DNA of 19,288 bases from JBGPIT01 sp041485125 (GTDB taxonomy: Bacteria; Desulfobacterota; Binatia; UTPRO1): positions 1 to 19,288 of the forward strand of contig JBGPIT010000049.1 in assembly GCA_041485125.1 (NCBI GenBank), given 5' to 3'. The translations under genes were made by a program, and so were the position numbers. Positions 1 to 6,751 of the stretch are shown piece by piece (the first letter of the stretch is position 1; every line of letters begins with the position of its first letter). Below the pieces are notes generated by a model. It made no database searches, was not told the origin of the DNA, and worked only from the letters and a program-made list of their open reading frames with translations.

Positions 1-738
1 GAGATCGGATTGAGTTTCCACCAACATGCTCCCGAGGATCTCGGCGACCTCCCTGAGATGCGCCTCGGCGCGCTCGGCGGATTGCTGTGCCTGAAGATAC
101 TGCTTCACGGCTACCGCGGCCGCTATTGCGAGGACGCCCGCCACGCCCATCCACAAGCGACGCGTCTTGTGCTGGCGACGCAAGTCGTCGCCGCATAGCT
201 CGTCCTTGTCGACGCCCTGCAGAGCTGCGGCCACCTCGGCCACTGCATCCTGGAAGGCACCAACCGATTCTGACGTGCCGGCCTCTCGCAGCGTCCACCG
301 CAGATCGAGAAACTTGGGTTCTTCCGTGAACGCGTCTAGCAGAGCCGACGGCAAGGCCGACGAGGAGGTGGCATCGAAGCGGCCGTTCGTCGCGTCCCAA
401 ACCAAGTCCCCGGCCGTGAGCAGAAGCAGGATCTTCTGGACGTCGCGGTGCTGCAGCCACCACCGCAACTCCCTGTCGACCCATTCCGAGGCGGCGGCTT
501 CGGGCGACGCCAGCAGCACGAGATGACGCGAGCGCGACAGAGCCTCCTCGATGCCGCGCCAGAGCGCCGGCGTAAGCGCCATCGTTGCCCGGTCCAGAAA
601 CAGTCGAACGCGTCGCCGCTGTAGGATCCCGCGGCGGCCGAACTGCTCCACCGCGGCGTGCAGACGCTTCGCCAAGATCGCATCGCCGCGGTGACTGTAG
701 GAGATGAACCCGACGAAGACGTTTTCGCCTGTCGGCAT
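1..738 (-). CDS. TIR-domain membrane protein, C-terminus cut by window edge
   Basis: 246 codons are visible, with no stop before the edge. An N-terminal TIR domain spans about residues 6-110: FISYSH at 11-16, LFLD at 46-49, and the run SPEAAASEWVDREL at 78-91. Glu90 in WVDREL aligns with the catalytic NADase glutamate of SARM1 (WVHKEI), so NAD+-cleaving activity is plausible. A linker with TEEPKFLDLRW (138-148) follows, then one transmembrane helix at about 195-212 and an Ala/Glu-rich helical start at 215-235. Bacterial proteins of this TIR-linker-TM build often carry WD40 or other repeats further on. That part lies outside the window. The ATG is preceded by GGAG at 6 nt spacing and by an in-frame stop. 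A role in defence (NAD+ depletion on infection) is inferred from the family. No sensor partner is visible here. Confidence 0.85.
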   Translation of the reverse strand, partial: MPTGENVFVGFISYSHRGDAILAKRLHAAVEQFGRRGILQRRRVRLFLDRATMALTPALWRGIEEALSRSRHLVLLASPEAAASEWVDRELRWWLQHRDVQKILLLLTAGDLVWDATNGRFDATSSSALPSALLDAFTEEPKFLDLRWTLREAGTSESVGAFQDAVAEVAAALQGVDKDELCGDDLRRQHKTRRLWMGVAGVLAIAAAVAVKQYLQAQQSAERAEAHLREVAEILGSMLVETQSDL

Positions 739-824
739 GGCGGGCTCCGCATAGCGCGATCACGCCTGGGCGAGCAATGGCTCCCAGCCTCGCGACTGTC
801 CTGAATGCACGATTCGCGACTGTT

Positions 825-929
825 AAAAGGGCTTCAGCCACGACGAATCGATCGAGCATGGCGTCGAGTTCGCGCAGTCGGAGCTCCACAAGGTCGAGCT
901 CATTGAAGAATGCAACAGTCAAAAAGCAT
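825..929 (-). pseudogene. Remnant of a GT17 family glycosyltransferase (N-terminal fragment, frameshifted)
   Basis: A start codon at 929 overlaps the end of the family-2 glycosyltransferase gene and reads MLFDCC. It then hits a stop four codons later. Shifting the frame there gives FFNELDLVELRLRELD followed by FVVAEA. This is the characteristic N-terminus of GT17 (beta-1,4-N-acetylglucosaminyltransferase-like) proteins, which begin with FFNELDLLEIRL-type sequence and a FVLVEA strand. After about 35 codons the similarity stops. No trace of the remaining roughly 200 or more residues is found before the TIR gene. The piece is therefore both frameshifted and truncated. Its overlap with the upstream gene suggests the two once formed a translationally coupled pair in a glycan cluster. 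The family call rests on motif recognition only. Confidence 0.6.
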
Positions 930-1671
930 GGCGACGAACAATCTGCCCGGCGCCGTCAATCAGGCCCAGCCGTGTCCACTTTTCGACCAGATATCGCTGA
1001 TTCCGTAGCGAGGCCTCTTGCGCGTCGGATTGCCTTGCCGCCCCGGACTGGTGCGCCTGGTGAACCACACCCACATCCGGTACTGCGTAAACGCCGTAGC
1101 CAAGTCCGATTGCACGCACACAGTAGTCGTCATCCTCGTGCCAAAACAGGCCCAAGTTTTCATCGAACGGTCCGAGTATTCTCGCAACCCGGGTTCTGAC
1201 CCATAGGCAGTATCCGCTTACCACATCCACTGCCGTAGGCCCTGTCGCAGGGCTTGACAGAAGTTCCCGATGATCGTCGTGGACGATGATCTCGTGTCCG
1301 GTGACACCTGCAATCCCAACCGATGACTCGTTGGCGAAGACATCCAGGAACGGTCGGTACCAGTCCTTGGATACTTCCACGTCGTTATCGAGAAAGATCA
1401 GGATGTCATTCTCGTTCACCTCACGCAGAATGACCCCGAGCAACACATTCCGGCCCTTGGGCACGCCGAGATTCAAAGGGCTTAGTATTACGCGCACACC
1501 CGGTCCGGGGTGCGTCTTCAACCATTCCGGGGTTTCATCTTCAGAACCGTTATCCAGCACAAGGATCTCGTGTTCGACCGGAGTATGGGCCGATATGCTG
1601 TCGAGGCACCGCCTGCTGAACTCCAGAGCGTTGTGCGTCAGTATCGCGAGACGCAGACGGGTTGGTTGCAT
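919..1671 (-). CDS. Family 2 glycosyltransferase
   Basis: 250 residues with a GT-A fold of the GT2 family, which transfers a sugar from a nucleotide-sugar donor to a glycan or lipid acceptor at the inner membrane. The N-terminal strand LAILTHNALE (8-17) starts the nucleotide-binding fold, followed by VLDNGSEDET (38-47) and NLGVPKGRN (67-75). The metal-binding DxD-type motif is LDNDVEV at 94-100. The acceptor-side motif HEDDDYC (178-184) carries the likely catalytic acid/base. No transmembrane segment is seen, and the length is normal for a single-domain GT2. Upstream is AGGGA about 9 nt from the ATG, and the stop of a short ORF lies only 3 nt before it. The stop overlaps the start of the GT17 remnant. 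Substrate cannot be told; O-antigen or exopolysaccharide work is likely from the type and the GT17 neighbour. Confidence 0.9.
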   Translation of the reverse strand: MQPTRLRLAILTHNALEFSRRCLDSISAHTPVEHEILVLDNGSEDETPEWLKTHPGPGVRVILSPLNLGVPKGRNVLLGVILREVNENDILIFLDNDVEVSKDWYRPFLDVFANESSVGIAGVTGHEIIVHDDHRELLSSPATGPTAVDVVSGYCLWVRTRVARILGPFDENLGLFWHEDDDYCVRAIGLGYGVYAVPDVGVVHQAHQSGAARQSDAQEASLRNQRYLVEKWTRLGLIDGAGQIVRRHAF

Positions 1672-1674
1672 TCG

Positions 1675-1824
1675 TCAATTCCCTGGGGAGTACACATATA
1701 CACTCCAGCCCATCGTCGACGGCAGTCCGTGCCGGCGACACAGGCCCTCCACGATCCGGTGGAGCGGATCCTGCCGCCATCCCGCCTCCAGGAGATCAAA
1801 TGGTCCTATCGTGACCCCACACAC
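1675..1824 (-). CDS. Possible small hypothetical protein (49 residues)
   Basis: A 49-codon frame begins at GTG (VCGVTIGPFD) and ends SVYVYSPGN, with its stop 3 nt before the glycosyltransferase ATG. It fills the gap between the PAS fragment and that gene, and an in-frame stop lies just upstream. The composition (amphipathic LLEAGWRQDPLHRIVEGL) looks protein-like. No Shine-Dalgarno is evident and I do not recognise a family. It may be a genuine leader-sized gene, the tail of a decayed gene, or chance. Confidence 0.25.
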   Translation of the reverse strand: MCGVTIGPFDLLEAGWRQDPLHRIVEGLCRRHGLPSTMGWSVYVYSPGN

Positions 1825-1846
1825 CGGATCACTGCCGGTTCAGCTG

Positions 1847-2254
1847 TTACGGGCCACCAGGTGTTTCCTTGTATCTATCGACCCCTGACGCTGCTCGACC
1901 GGTCCCCTGTCGCATCCGATCGATCGACACGGCCACCACCGGCCACTCCTCGGGGAGCACGCGGTCCGTGCCATGCAACTGCAGCAGCTCCGCGCGGGAG
2001 TAGCCAAGGAGGCTGCACGCGGTGTCGTCGACCTTCTCGATCCGCCCGAAGCGTCCGATCACGATCGTGGCGAGGTCGTGCGACGAGATGACATCGCCCG
2101 TGGGTGCACTCCTTCGGCGGAACGCGTACGACGCGAGGCGATAGCGTTCAAGGGATCGAGGCCTCGCGCGGCGATCTCGCGGCCAAATCGCTTCCAGGAT
2201 TTTCTGCGCCTGCGGTTTTTGCAGCCGCTGGAAATTCGCGGCCATTCTTGTCAT
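1847..2254 (-). CDS. Truncated PAS-domain protein
   Basis: About 135 residues. One PAS domain is recognisable from about residue 59: ATIVIGRFGRIEKVDD, then CSLLGYSRAELL, then PEEWP near 101-105. The frame ends soon after, with a Gly/Arg-rich tail and no output domain. PAS proteins normally continue into a kinase, cyclase or further PAS domains, so this is probably the stub of a sensor gene cut by an upstream rearrangement or frameshift. The N-terminal 55 residues are basic and unassigned. The start is uncertain: ATG at 2254 is used, but ATG at 2245 or 2314 are open alternatives and none has a clear ribosome-binding site. It is transcribed divergently from the porin operon. Confidence 0.45.
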   Translation of the reverse strand: MTRMAANFQRLQKPQAQKILEAIWPRDRRARPRSLERYRLASYAFRRRSAPTGDVISSHDLATIVIGRFGRIEKVDDTACSLLGYSRAELLQLHGTDRVLPEEWPVVAVSIDRMRQGTGRAASGVDRYKETPGGP

Positions 2255-2303
2255 TGCTGAGAAAGAAGGTCCGGTCATCCCTGGCGGCAGGGGCCTCTCG
2301 ACG

Positions 2304-2319
2304 CGGCACGGCAACTGCT
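2304..2319 (+). promoter_or_regulatory. Weak sigma-54-type promoter candidate before the porin operon
   Basis: The sequence CGGCACGGCAACTGCT has GG and GC separated by exactly 10 nt, as in TGGCAC-N5-TTGCW, with one mismatch in each half. Initiation would fall near 2330, giving a leader of about 39 nt before the ATG at 2369. Such matches arise easily in GC-rich DNA. It is listed mainly because two better matches occur elsewhere in the window. Confidence 0.22.
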
Positions 2320-2368
2320 CCTACGCGCGACATAGACGAAGCGCAGCACCATCGGCAAGGAGGCTGGC

Positions 2369-3685
2369 ATGGGTCAACGATTGGTCGGGGCCGCTCTGGC
2401 GGTGTTTCTCAGCCTTACGCTGACGCTCCTCACACCCGCTCCTGCTGCCTGCAAGTCTCTCGACTCTCTCGAGTCCGAGATCCGCGAGCTGAGGCAGCAG
2501 AACGAGCACAACCAACAGCACATCAGGGAGCTCGAGAAGACGGTCGACGAGCTCAAGGCGCGGGGGGCGCCGCCGGCTGAGCGGGCCGCCGCCGAGCAGG
2601 CAGCGCCCGAGCAGCAGGCGAAGGCCGAGCTGCGACCGGACATCCTGCGCCGCGCGCTCGACCGCTACTACGGTGAGCACCGCTTCATGATCACCGGCTA
2701 CGGGTTCGCGCAGTACCAGTGGAACGATCGCGCGAACACCAACACGTTCACGGGGGGATTCAATCCCATCTTCCTCTTCCGATTGAACGACCGCCTGCTG
2801 TTCTCGGGCGAGCTCGAGGTGAAGCTGCCCTCCGACGCCGAGACCGAGGTCAATCTCGAGTTCGCCGAGGCGAGCTACCTGGTGAACGACTACCTGACCG
2901 TTTCCGCCGGCAAGTTCCTGCTGCCGTTCGGCGACTTCATCGAGCACCTGCATCCGCCGTGGATCAACAAGCTGGTGACGCATCCGCTGCCCTTCCGTGA
3001 GGGCGACGAGGGCGGGATCCTGCCGTTCAGCCAGCTCGGCGTGCAGCTTCGCGGCGGCGTTCCGCTCCGCTATGGGGACGGCGCAGACCTCGACTACGCC
3101 GTGTACGTCAGCAACGGCCCGAGCTACGACACCGGCGACGGCGAGGGCGCCGTCGGCGATCCGTTGACGTTCAACAACGAGGACCTCAACCGCACGAAAG
3201 GATATGGCGCCCGGATCGGGATTCGTCCGTTGCCGCTCGAGTGGAATGCCGGACGGTGGCGGATCGGGGCATCGACGTTCGACGGCGCCTGGGATTCGAA
3301 GGGCGACCTCTGGCTCACGACTTGGGGGATCGACTCTGTCTACCAGTACGGCGCCGCCGAGCTGCGCGGCGAGTATCTCTCGACCCACCGCGAGCTTTCC
3401 GGACAGTCGGCCGACGAGCGCGAGGGATACTACATCCAAGGGTCCTACATGCTGAGCGACGTCGCACCCGATCCGTGGAACCGGCTCGAGCTGGTGGCGC
3501 GCTACTCCGGGCAGAATCAACGGCAGGCCCCCGAGGGGCAGCTCTCGCATCCGCGGCAGGTCTCGCTCGGGCTCAACTACTGGATCACGCCCTCGGTGGT
3601 CTGGAAGCTGGAGTACGACCGCGACATCCCACGTGACGCGCCGAACAACCACGAGTTCCTCTCGCAGCTGGCGTTCGGGTTCTGA
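2369..3685 (+). CDS. Outer-membrane porin with N-terminal coiled coil
   Basis: 438 residues. A Sec signal peptide covers about residues 1-27 (hydrophobic core AVFLSLTLTLL, then PAPAA). A heptad-rich coiled coil follows at about 31-65, then an Ala/Glu/Gln linker to about 90. The rest is a beta-barrel of alternating strands, starting FMITGYGFAQYQW (106-118), with NPIFLFRLND, ASYLVNDYLTVSAGKF and a C-terminal strand ending in Phe (LSQLAFGF), the usual BAM signal. The build resembles OprP/OprO-like porins, where the coiled coil trimerises in the periplasm or binds the wall. The start has AAGGAGG 5 nt upstream. It is first in the electron-transfer operon, with only 11 nt to the next gene, so it may pass a substrate or ion for that chain. 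The solute cannot be told. Confidence 0.85.
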   Translation: MGQRLVGAALAVFLSLTLTLLTPAPAACKSLDSLESEIRELRQQNEHNQQHIRELEKTVDELKARGAPPAERAAAEQAAPEQQAKAELRPDILRRALDRYYGEHRFMITGYGFAQYQWNDRANTNTFTGGFNPIFLFRLNDRLLFSGELEVKLPSDAETEVNLEFAEASYLVNDYLTVSAGKFLLPFGDFIEHLHPPWINKLVTHPLPFREGDEGGILPFSQLGVQLRGGVPLRYGDGADLDYAVYVSNGPSYDTGDGEGAVGDPLTFNNEDLNRTKGYGARIGIRPLPLEWNAGRWRIGASTFDGAWDSKGDLWLTTWGIDSVYQYGAAELRGEYLSTHRELSGQSADEREGYYIQGSYMLSDVAPDPWNRLELVARYSGQNQRQAPEGQLSHPRQVSLGLNYWITPSVVWKLEYDRDIPRDAPNNHEFLSQLAFGF

Positions 3686-3696
3686 GGAGGTCGGAG

Positions 3697-3978
3697 ATGA
3701 GCATGCGATCGATACGATGGCAGCTGACGCTGCTCGCCGCCGCATTGGCACTGTCGGCGACGATGGCACTGGCCGGAGACACGCCTGCGGACGACAAGGC
3801 GCTCTTCCGTCTCGGCGCCGAGATGTGGCCGCAGTACTGTGGGAACTGCCACAAGGCCCGGCCCGGAGGGGAGCGTAGCCCGGCGGAGTGGGACACGATC
3901 ATGCTTCACATGCGCGTGGTCGCGAATCTCCCCGCCGACAACGCGCGCGCCATTCAGACGTTTCTGCGCGCGCACTGA
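3697..3978 (+). CDS. Small periplasmic monoheme cytochrome c
   Basis: 93 residues. A Sec signal peptide (about 1-26, ending ATMALA) is followed by a short mature protein with one heme c site, CGNCH at 48-52. The stretch WDTIMLHMRVVANLP (65-79) is typical of a small cytochrome family in which a Met in HMR is the probable distal heme ligand. At about 67 mature residues it is smaller than a standard class I cytochrome c. The ATG at 3697 follows GGAGG with correct spacing; a second ATG two codons on is possible. It lies 11 nt after the porin and 23 nt before the next cytochrome, consistent with one transcript. It probably shuttles electrons in the periplasm for the bc-type complex encoded downstream. 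Confidence 0.85.
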   Translation: MSMRSIRWQLTLLAAALALSATMALAGDTPADDKALFRLGAEMWPQYCGNCHKARPGGERSPAEWDTIMLHMRVVANLPADNARAIQTFLRAH

Positions 3979-4001
3979 ATGCCGGCGGCGAGGAGACTGC
4001 G

Positions 4002-4346
4002 ATGAGAGCGATGCTGCTCGCCGTCGTCGTGACGGCGATGACGGTGATACCTGCGGCGGCGGCGGATCTCGCCGCCGCCCAGAAGAACTTCAAGACGTTC
4101 TGCTCCAAATGTCACGGCGCGGAGGGCAAAGGTGACGGTGCGGAAGCGGCGACGCTCACCACCAAGCCCAGGGACTTCAGCGACTGCGCGCGCATGAAGG
4201 CGATCACCGACGAGACGCTCTTCACCGCGATCAAGGAGGGCGGCGAGGCCGTCAAGCTCAGCAAGGACATGCCGGCGTGGAAGGAAGGGATGGAGGACGA
4301 CGAGATCCGCGACCTGATCGCCTACGTGCGCGCGTTCTGCAAGTAG
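4002..4346 (+). CDS. Periplasmic class I cytochrome c
   Basis: 114 residues. The signal peptide is about 1-21 (LLAVVVTAMTVIPAAAA). The heme site CSKCH is at 34-38, and Met90 in DMPAWK is the likely axial ligand. KPRDFSDCARM (55-65) and the ending IAYVRAFCK are familiar from small cytochromes c paired with bc-type complexes. Cys62 and Cys113 are extra cysteines that could form a disulfide. A longer in-frame extension to 3888 exists, but it would overlap the previous cytochrome and lacks a signal peptide. The ATG at 4002 has GAGGAG upstream and a proper signal sequence, so it was chosen. It is followed after 19 nt by the flavoprotein gene. Likely role: electron acceptor from the Rieske/cytochrome b complex or from the pentaheme subunit. 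Confidence 0.9.
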   Translation: MRAMLLAVVVTAMTVIPAAAADLAAAQKNFKTFCSKCHGAEGKGDGAEAATLTTKPRDFSDCARMKAITDETLFTAIKEGGEAVKLSKDMPAWKEGMEDDEIRDLIAYVRAFCK

Positions 4347-4365
4347 CGGTCGTCGAGCGCCGGCG

Positions 4366-6294
4366 ATGTCCCTACCCATCCGCGCGGAGCCGCGGGATCT
4401 CTGGTGGTTCCGCGGCAACGTACCGTGTCTCGAGGCGTGTCCGGTGAAGACGGATGCGGGGCGGTACGTGCAGCTGATCGCGCAGGGGCGCTTCGCGGAG
4501 GCCTACCGCGTCGCGCGCGCGCCGAATCCGATCGCGTCGATGTGCGGTCGCACCTGTGGCGCGCCGTGCGAGGACGCGTGCCGCAGAGGCAAGATCGACG
4601 AGCCGGTCGCGATCCGCCCGCTGAAGCGCTTCGTCACGGAGAACTACGGTCCCGAGTCGCTGTCGGCGACGAGCCTCGAGGAGGTGCTGCGCGGGGACAT
4701 GGGGGGAGGCAGCACCACGACGCTACACGGCGGGGCACTCCTGGCGCGCCGCGCGCCGGCGGGCGACGCCCGGCGGGTGGCGGTCGTCGGAGCGGGACCG
4801 GCCGGGCTCGCCTGCGCGCACGATCTCGCGCTCCTCGGGTGGCGCGTCACCATCTTCGAAGCGATGCCGCTCCCGGGTGGGATGATGCGCTACGGCATTC
4901 CGAGCTATCGCCTCCCGCGCGAGGTCATCGATCATCAGGTCGCCGAGATCGAGGGGCTGGGGGTCGAGATCCGCTATGGTCGACCGCTCACGCCCGAGTT
5001 CGGTATCGGCGAGCTGCGCGCCGAAGGCTACGAGGCGTTCTTTCTCGGCATCGGCGCGTCGCGCGGCCGCGGCATCGACATCGCGGGGTCGGACCTCGAC
5101 GGTGTGTCGAAGGCGATCGACTATTTGCTGAACATCAATCGCGGCTACCGCGTGCCGGTCGGCAAGCGCGTCGTCGTGGTCGGCGGCGGCTTGGTGGCGA
5201 TCGACGCGGCACGTACGGCGATGCGGGCGATCCTTCCGGGAATCGCGATGGCTCCGGAGGAAGAGGCGGCCGTGGAAGCGACGACGCTGCGGGTCGCCCT
5301 CGACGCGGCGCGCGAGGTGGTGCGCCGTGGCGCGGCCGAGGTCACGATCGTGAGCCTCGAGTCCGCTGCGGAGATGCCGGCGGCGAGATCCGTCCAGGGC
5401 CGTGAAGAGCTGGGCGTCGCCGAGGGAGAGGGGATCACGTTTCTGCCGTCGTGGGGCCCACGGCGGATGCTCGGTTCGGGGGGGAAGGTGACCGCCATCG
5501 AGCTCATCCGGTGTGTGCGCACGCTCGACGACGACGGCCGCTTCAATCCCGTGTTCGACACCGGCGACACCCGCACCCTCGACGCCGACGCCGTCATCCT
5601 CGCCATCGGCCAAGGACCCGACGTCTCGTTCCTTCGCCCCGAGGACGGGGTCGAGGTGAGCCGCTCGGGCACGATCAAGGTCGACCCGGTGACGCTCGCG
5701 ACCACCGCGCCGGGCGTCTTCGCGGGTGGCGACGGCGCTTTTCCACCCGCGCTGCTCATCACGGCGGCGGCGCAAGGGAAGGTGGCGGCGCGCAGCATCG
5801 ATGCGCTTCTGCGCCGCGAGCCGGTTGCGCCGCCGCGGCTCACGGTCCGTGTCGAGCAGCTTCCGACCGACACGTATCGGATGAGCGCGGGTTACGAGCA
5901 GATCGCGCGTCACATCCCGGTCGTGCCGTTGGAGCGCCGTAGCGGGATCTGCGAGGTCGAGGCGTCGTACACGGCCGTGGAGGCGCAAGCGCAAGCGAGC
6001 CGATGCCTCGAGTGCCACACGCACCCGATCTACGACGGCGAGCGTTGCGTCCTGTGCGCGCGCTGCGTCGACGTCTGTCCTGAGCACTGCCTGCGCTTCG
6101 CGCCGCTCGACGAGCTCGCGACGACGCCGGAGGTGCGCGACCGGCTCGGCGCGGAGCGCGGCGCCGGCGTGCTCAGCGTCTTCCTCTACGACGGCACGAA
6201 GTGCATTCGTTGCGGCCTCTGCGCCGTCCGCTGTCCGACGGCGGCGATCACGATGGAGCGCTTCCAGTTCGAGGAGGGATACGCCCATGGATGA
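4366..6294 (+). CDS. GltD-like FAD/NAD(P)-dependent oxidoreductase with C-terminal 2x[4Fe-4S] ferredoxin domain
   Basis: 642 residues, cytoplasmic, no signal peptide. The N-terminal iron-sulfur domain has the glutamate-synthase small-subunit cysteine pattern (Cys21, 25, 60, 64, 68, 72). The FAD fold has VGAGPAG at 141-147, and the second FAD motif is VFAGGDG at 451-457. The NAD(P) fold has VVVVGGGLVAID at 269-280. The C-terminus holds two [4Fe-4S] motifs, C561xxC564xxC567xxxC571 and C613xxC616xxC619xxxC623, plus CLEC at 547-550. Compared with ordinary GltD, about 35 extra residues (about 288-322) lie between the NAD(P) glycine motif and the TIVSLE strand. Its stop overlaps the Rieske start by 8 nt. 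Placement with bc-type genes rather than a glutamate synthase large subunit suggests it moves electrons between ferredoxin/NAD(P)H and the membrane complex. The direction of flow is not shown. The Shine-Dalgarno is weak. Confidence 0.88.
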   Translation: MSLPIRAEPRDLWWFRGNVPCLEACPVKTDAGRYVQLIAQGRFAEAYRVARAPNPIASMCGRTCGAPCEDACRRGKIDEPVAIRPLKRFVTENYGPESLSATSLEEVLRGDMGGGSTTTLHGGALLARRAPAGDARRVAVVGAGPAGLACAHDLALLGWRVTIFEAMPLPGGMMRYGIPSYRLPREVIDHQVAEIEGLGVEIRYGRPLTPEFGIGELRAEGYEAFFLGIGASRGRGIDIAGSDLDGVSKAIDYLLNINRGYRVPVGKRVVVVGGGLVAIDAARTAMRAILPGIAMAPEEEAAVEATTLRVALDAAREVVRRGAAEVTIVSLESAAEMPAARSVQGREELGVAEGEGITFLPSWGPRRMLGSGGKVTAIELIRCVRTLDDDGRFNPVFDTGDTRTLDADAVILAIGQGPDVSFLRPEDGVEVSRSGTIKVDPVTLATTAPGVFAGGDGAFPPALLITAAAQGKVAARSIDALLRREPVAPPRLTVRVEQLPTDTYRMSAGYEQIARHIPVVPLERRSGICEVEASYTAVEAQAQASRCLECHTHPIYDGERCVLCARCVDVCPEHCLRFAPLDELATTPEVRDRLGAERGAGVLSVFLYDGTKCIRCGLCAVRCPTAAITMERFQFEEGYAHG

Positions 6295-6751
6295 GAGCCG
6301 CCGCGCCATCCTGCGCCGGCTCGGGAAGGGCTCCGTGTTCTTGGCGTTCCTGATGCAGGTCGCCGCGGCGGCGCGCGCGTTCGTGCCGAACGTCCTCTAC
6401 GAGCCGTCGCGGCGCTTCAAAGTGCGGCGCCCGAAGGACTACCCGCAGGGCGTCACCTTCGATCCCGATCATCGCCTGTTCGTGATCCGCGAGGAGAACG
6501 CGCTCTCCGCCGTCTCCGCCGTCTGCACGCACCTCGGCTGCACCGTGCAATGGAAGCGAGACACGACGGAGTTCGCGTGTCCCTGCCACGGGAGCCGATT
6601 CCACGGGGACGGGACGGTCATCGGCGGTCCCGCGCCTCGTCCCCTCACGTGGTATGCGCTCGGGGTCTCGCCCGACGGCTACCTCGAGGTCGATACCGAC
6701 GAGGAAGTCGCGCTCGGCTCCCGCTTCCCCATGCCCAAAGAGTCGACGTGA
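6287..6751 (+). CDS. Rieske [2Fe-2S] protein of a bc-type complex
   Basis: 154 residues. The N-terminus has paired arginines (SRRAILRRLGKG) before a hydrophobic segment at about 15-35, which fits the uncleaved Tat-type anchor of Rieske subunits. The two cluster boxes are CTHLGC (80-85) and CPCHGS (98-103). Ligands are Cys80, His82, Cys98 and His101, with Cys85-Cys100 as the structural disulfide. GGPAPRPL (113-120) is the Pro loop covering the cluster. The protein oxidises quinol at the Qo site of cytochrome b and passes the electron to cytochrome c in the periplasm. It overlaps the flavoprotein gene by 8 nt and the cytochrome b gene by 4 nt (GTGA), so translational coupling and a single complex are likely. 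Confidence 0.93.
   Translation: MDESRRAILRRLGKGSVFLAFLMQVAAAARAFVPNVLYEPSRRFKVRRPKDYPQGVTFDPDHRLFVIREENALSAVSAVCTHLGCTVQWKRDTTEFACPCHGSRFHGDGTVIGGPAPRPLTWYALGVSPDGYLEVDTDEEVALGSRFPMPKEST

Noticed and set aside
767..788. Imperfect hairpin (CTGGG...CCCAG) upstream of the TIR gene
   Set aside because: Bulged stem without a T-run and not at a gene end; likely chance in GC-rich DNA.
790..823. Direct repeat TCGCGACTGT at 790 and 814
   Set aside because: Only 10 nt, two copies, no link to a recognisable element; possibly debris of the GT17 decay but not supportable as a feature.
2321..3769. 482-codon minus-strand frame opposite the porin
   Set aside because: No family features, and the opposite strand has a signal peptide, coiled coil and barrel.
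4723..6309. 528-codon minus-strand frame opposite the flavoprotein
   Set aside because: Shadow of a GC-rich gene. The plus strand has all FAD, NAD(P) and ferredoxin motifs.
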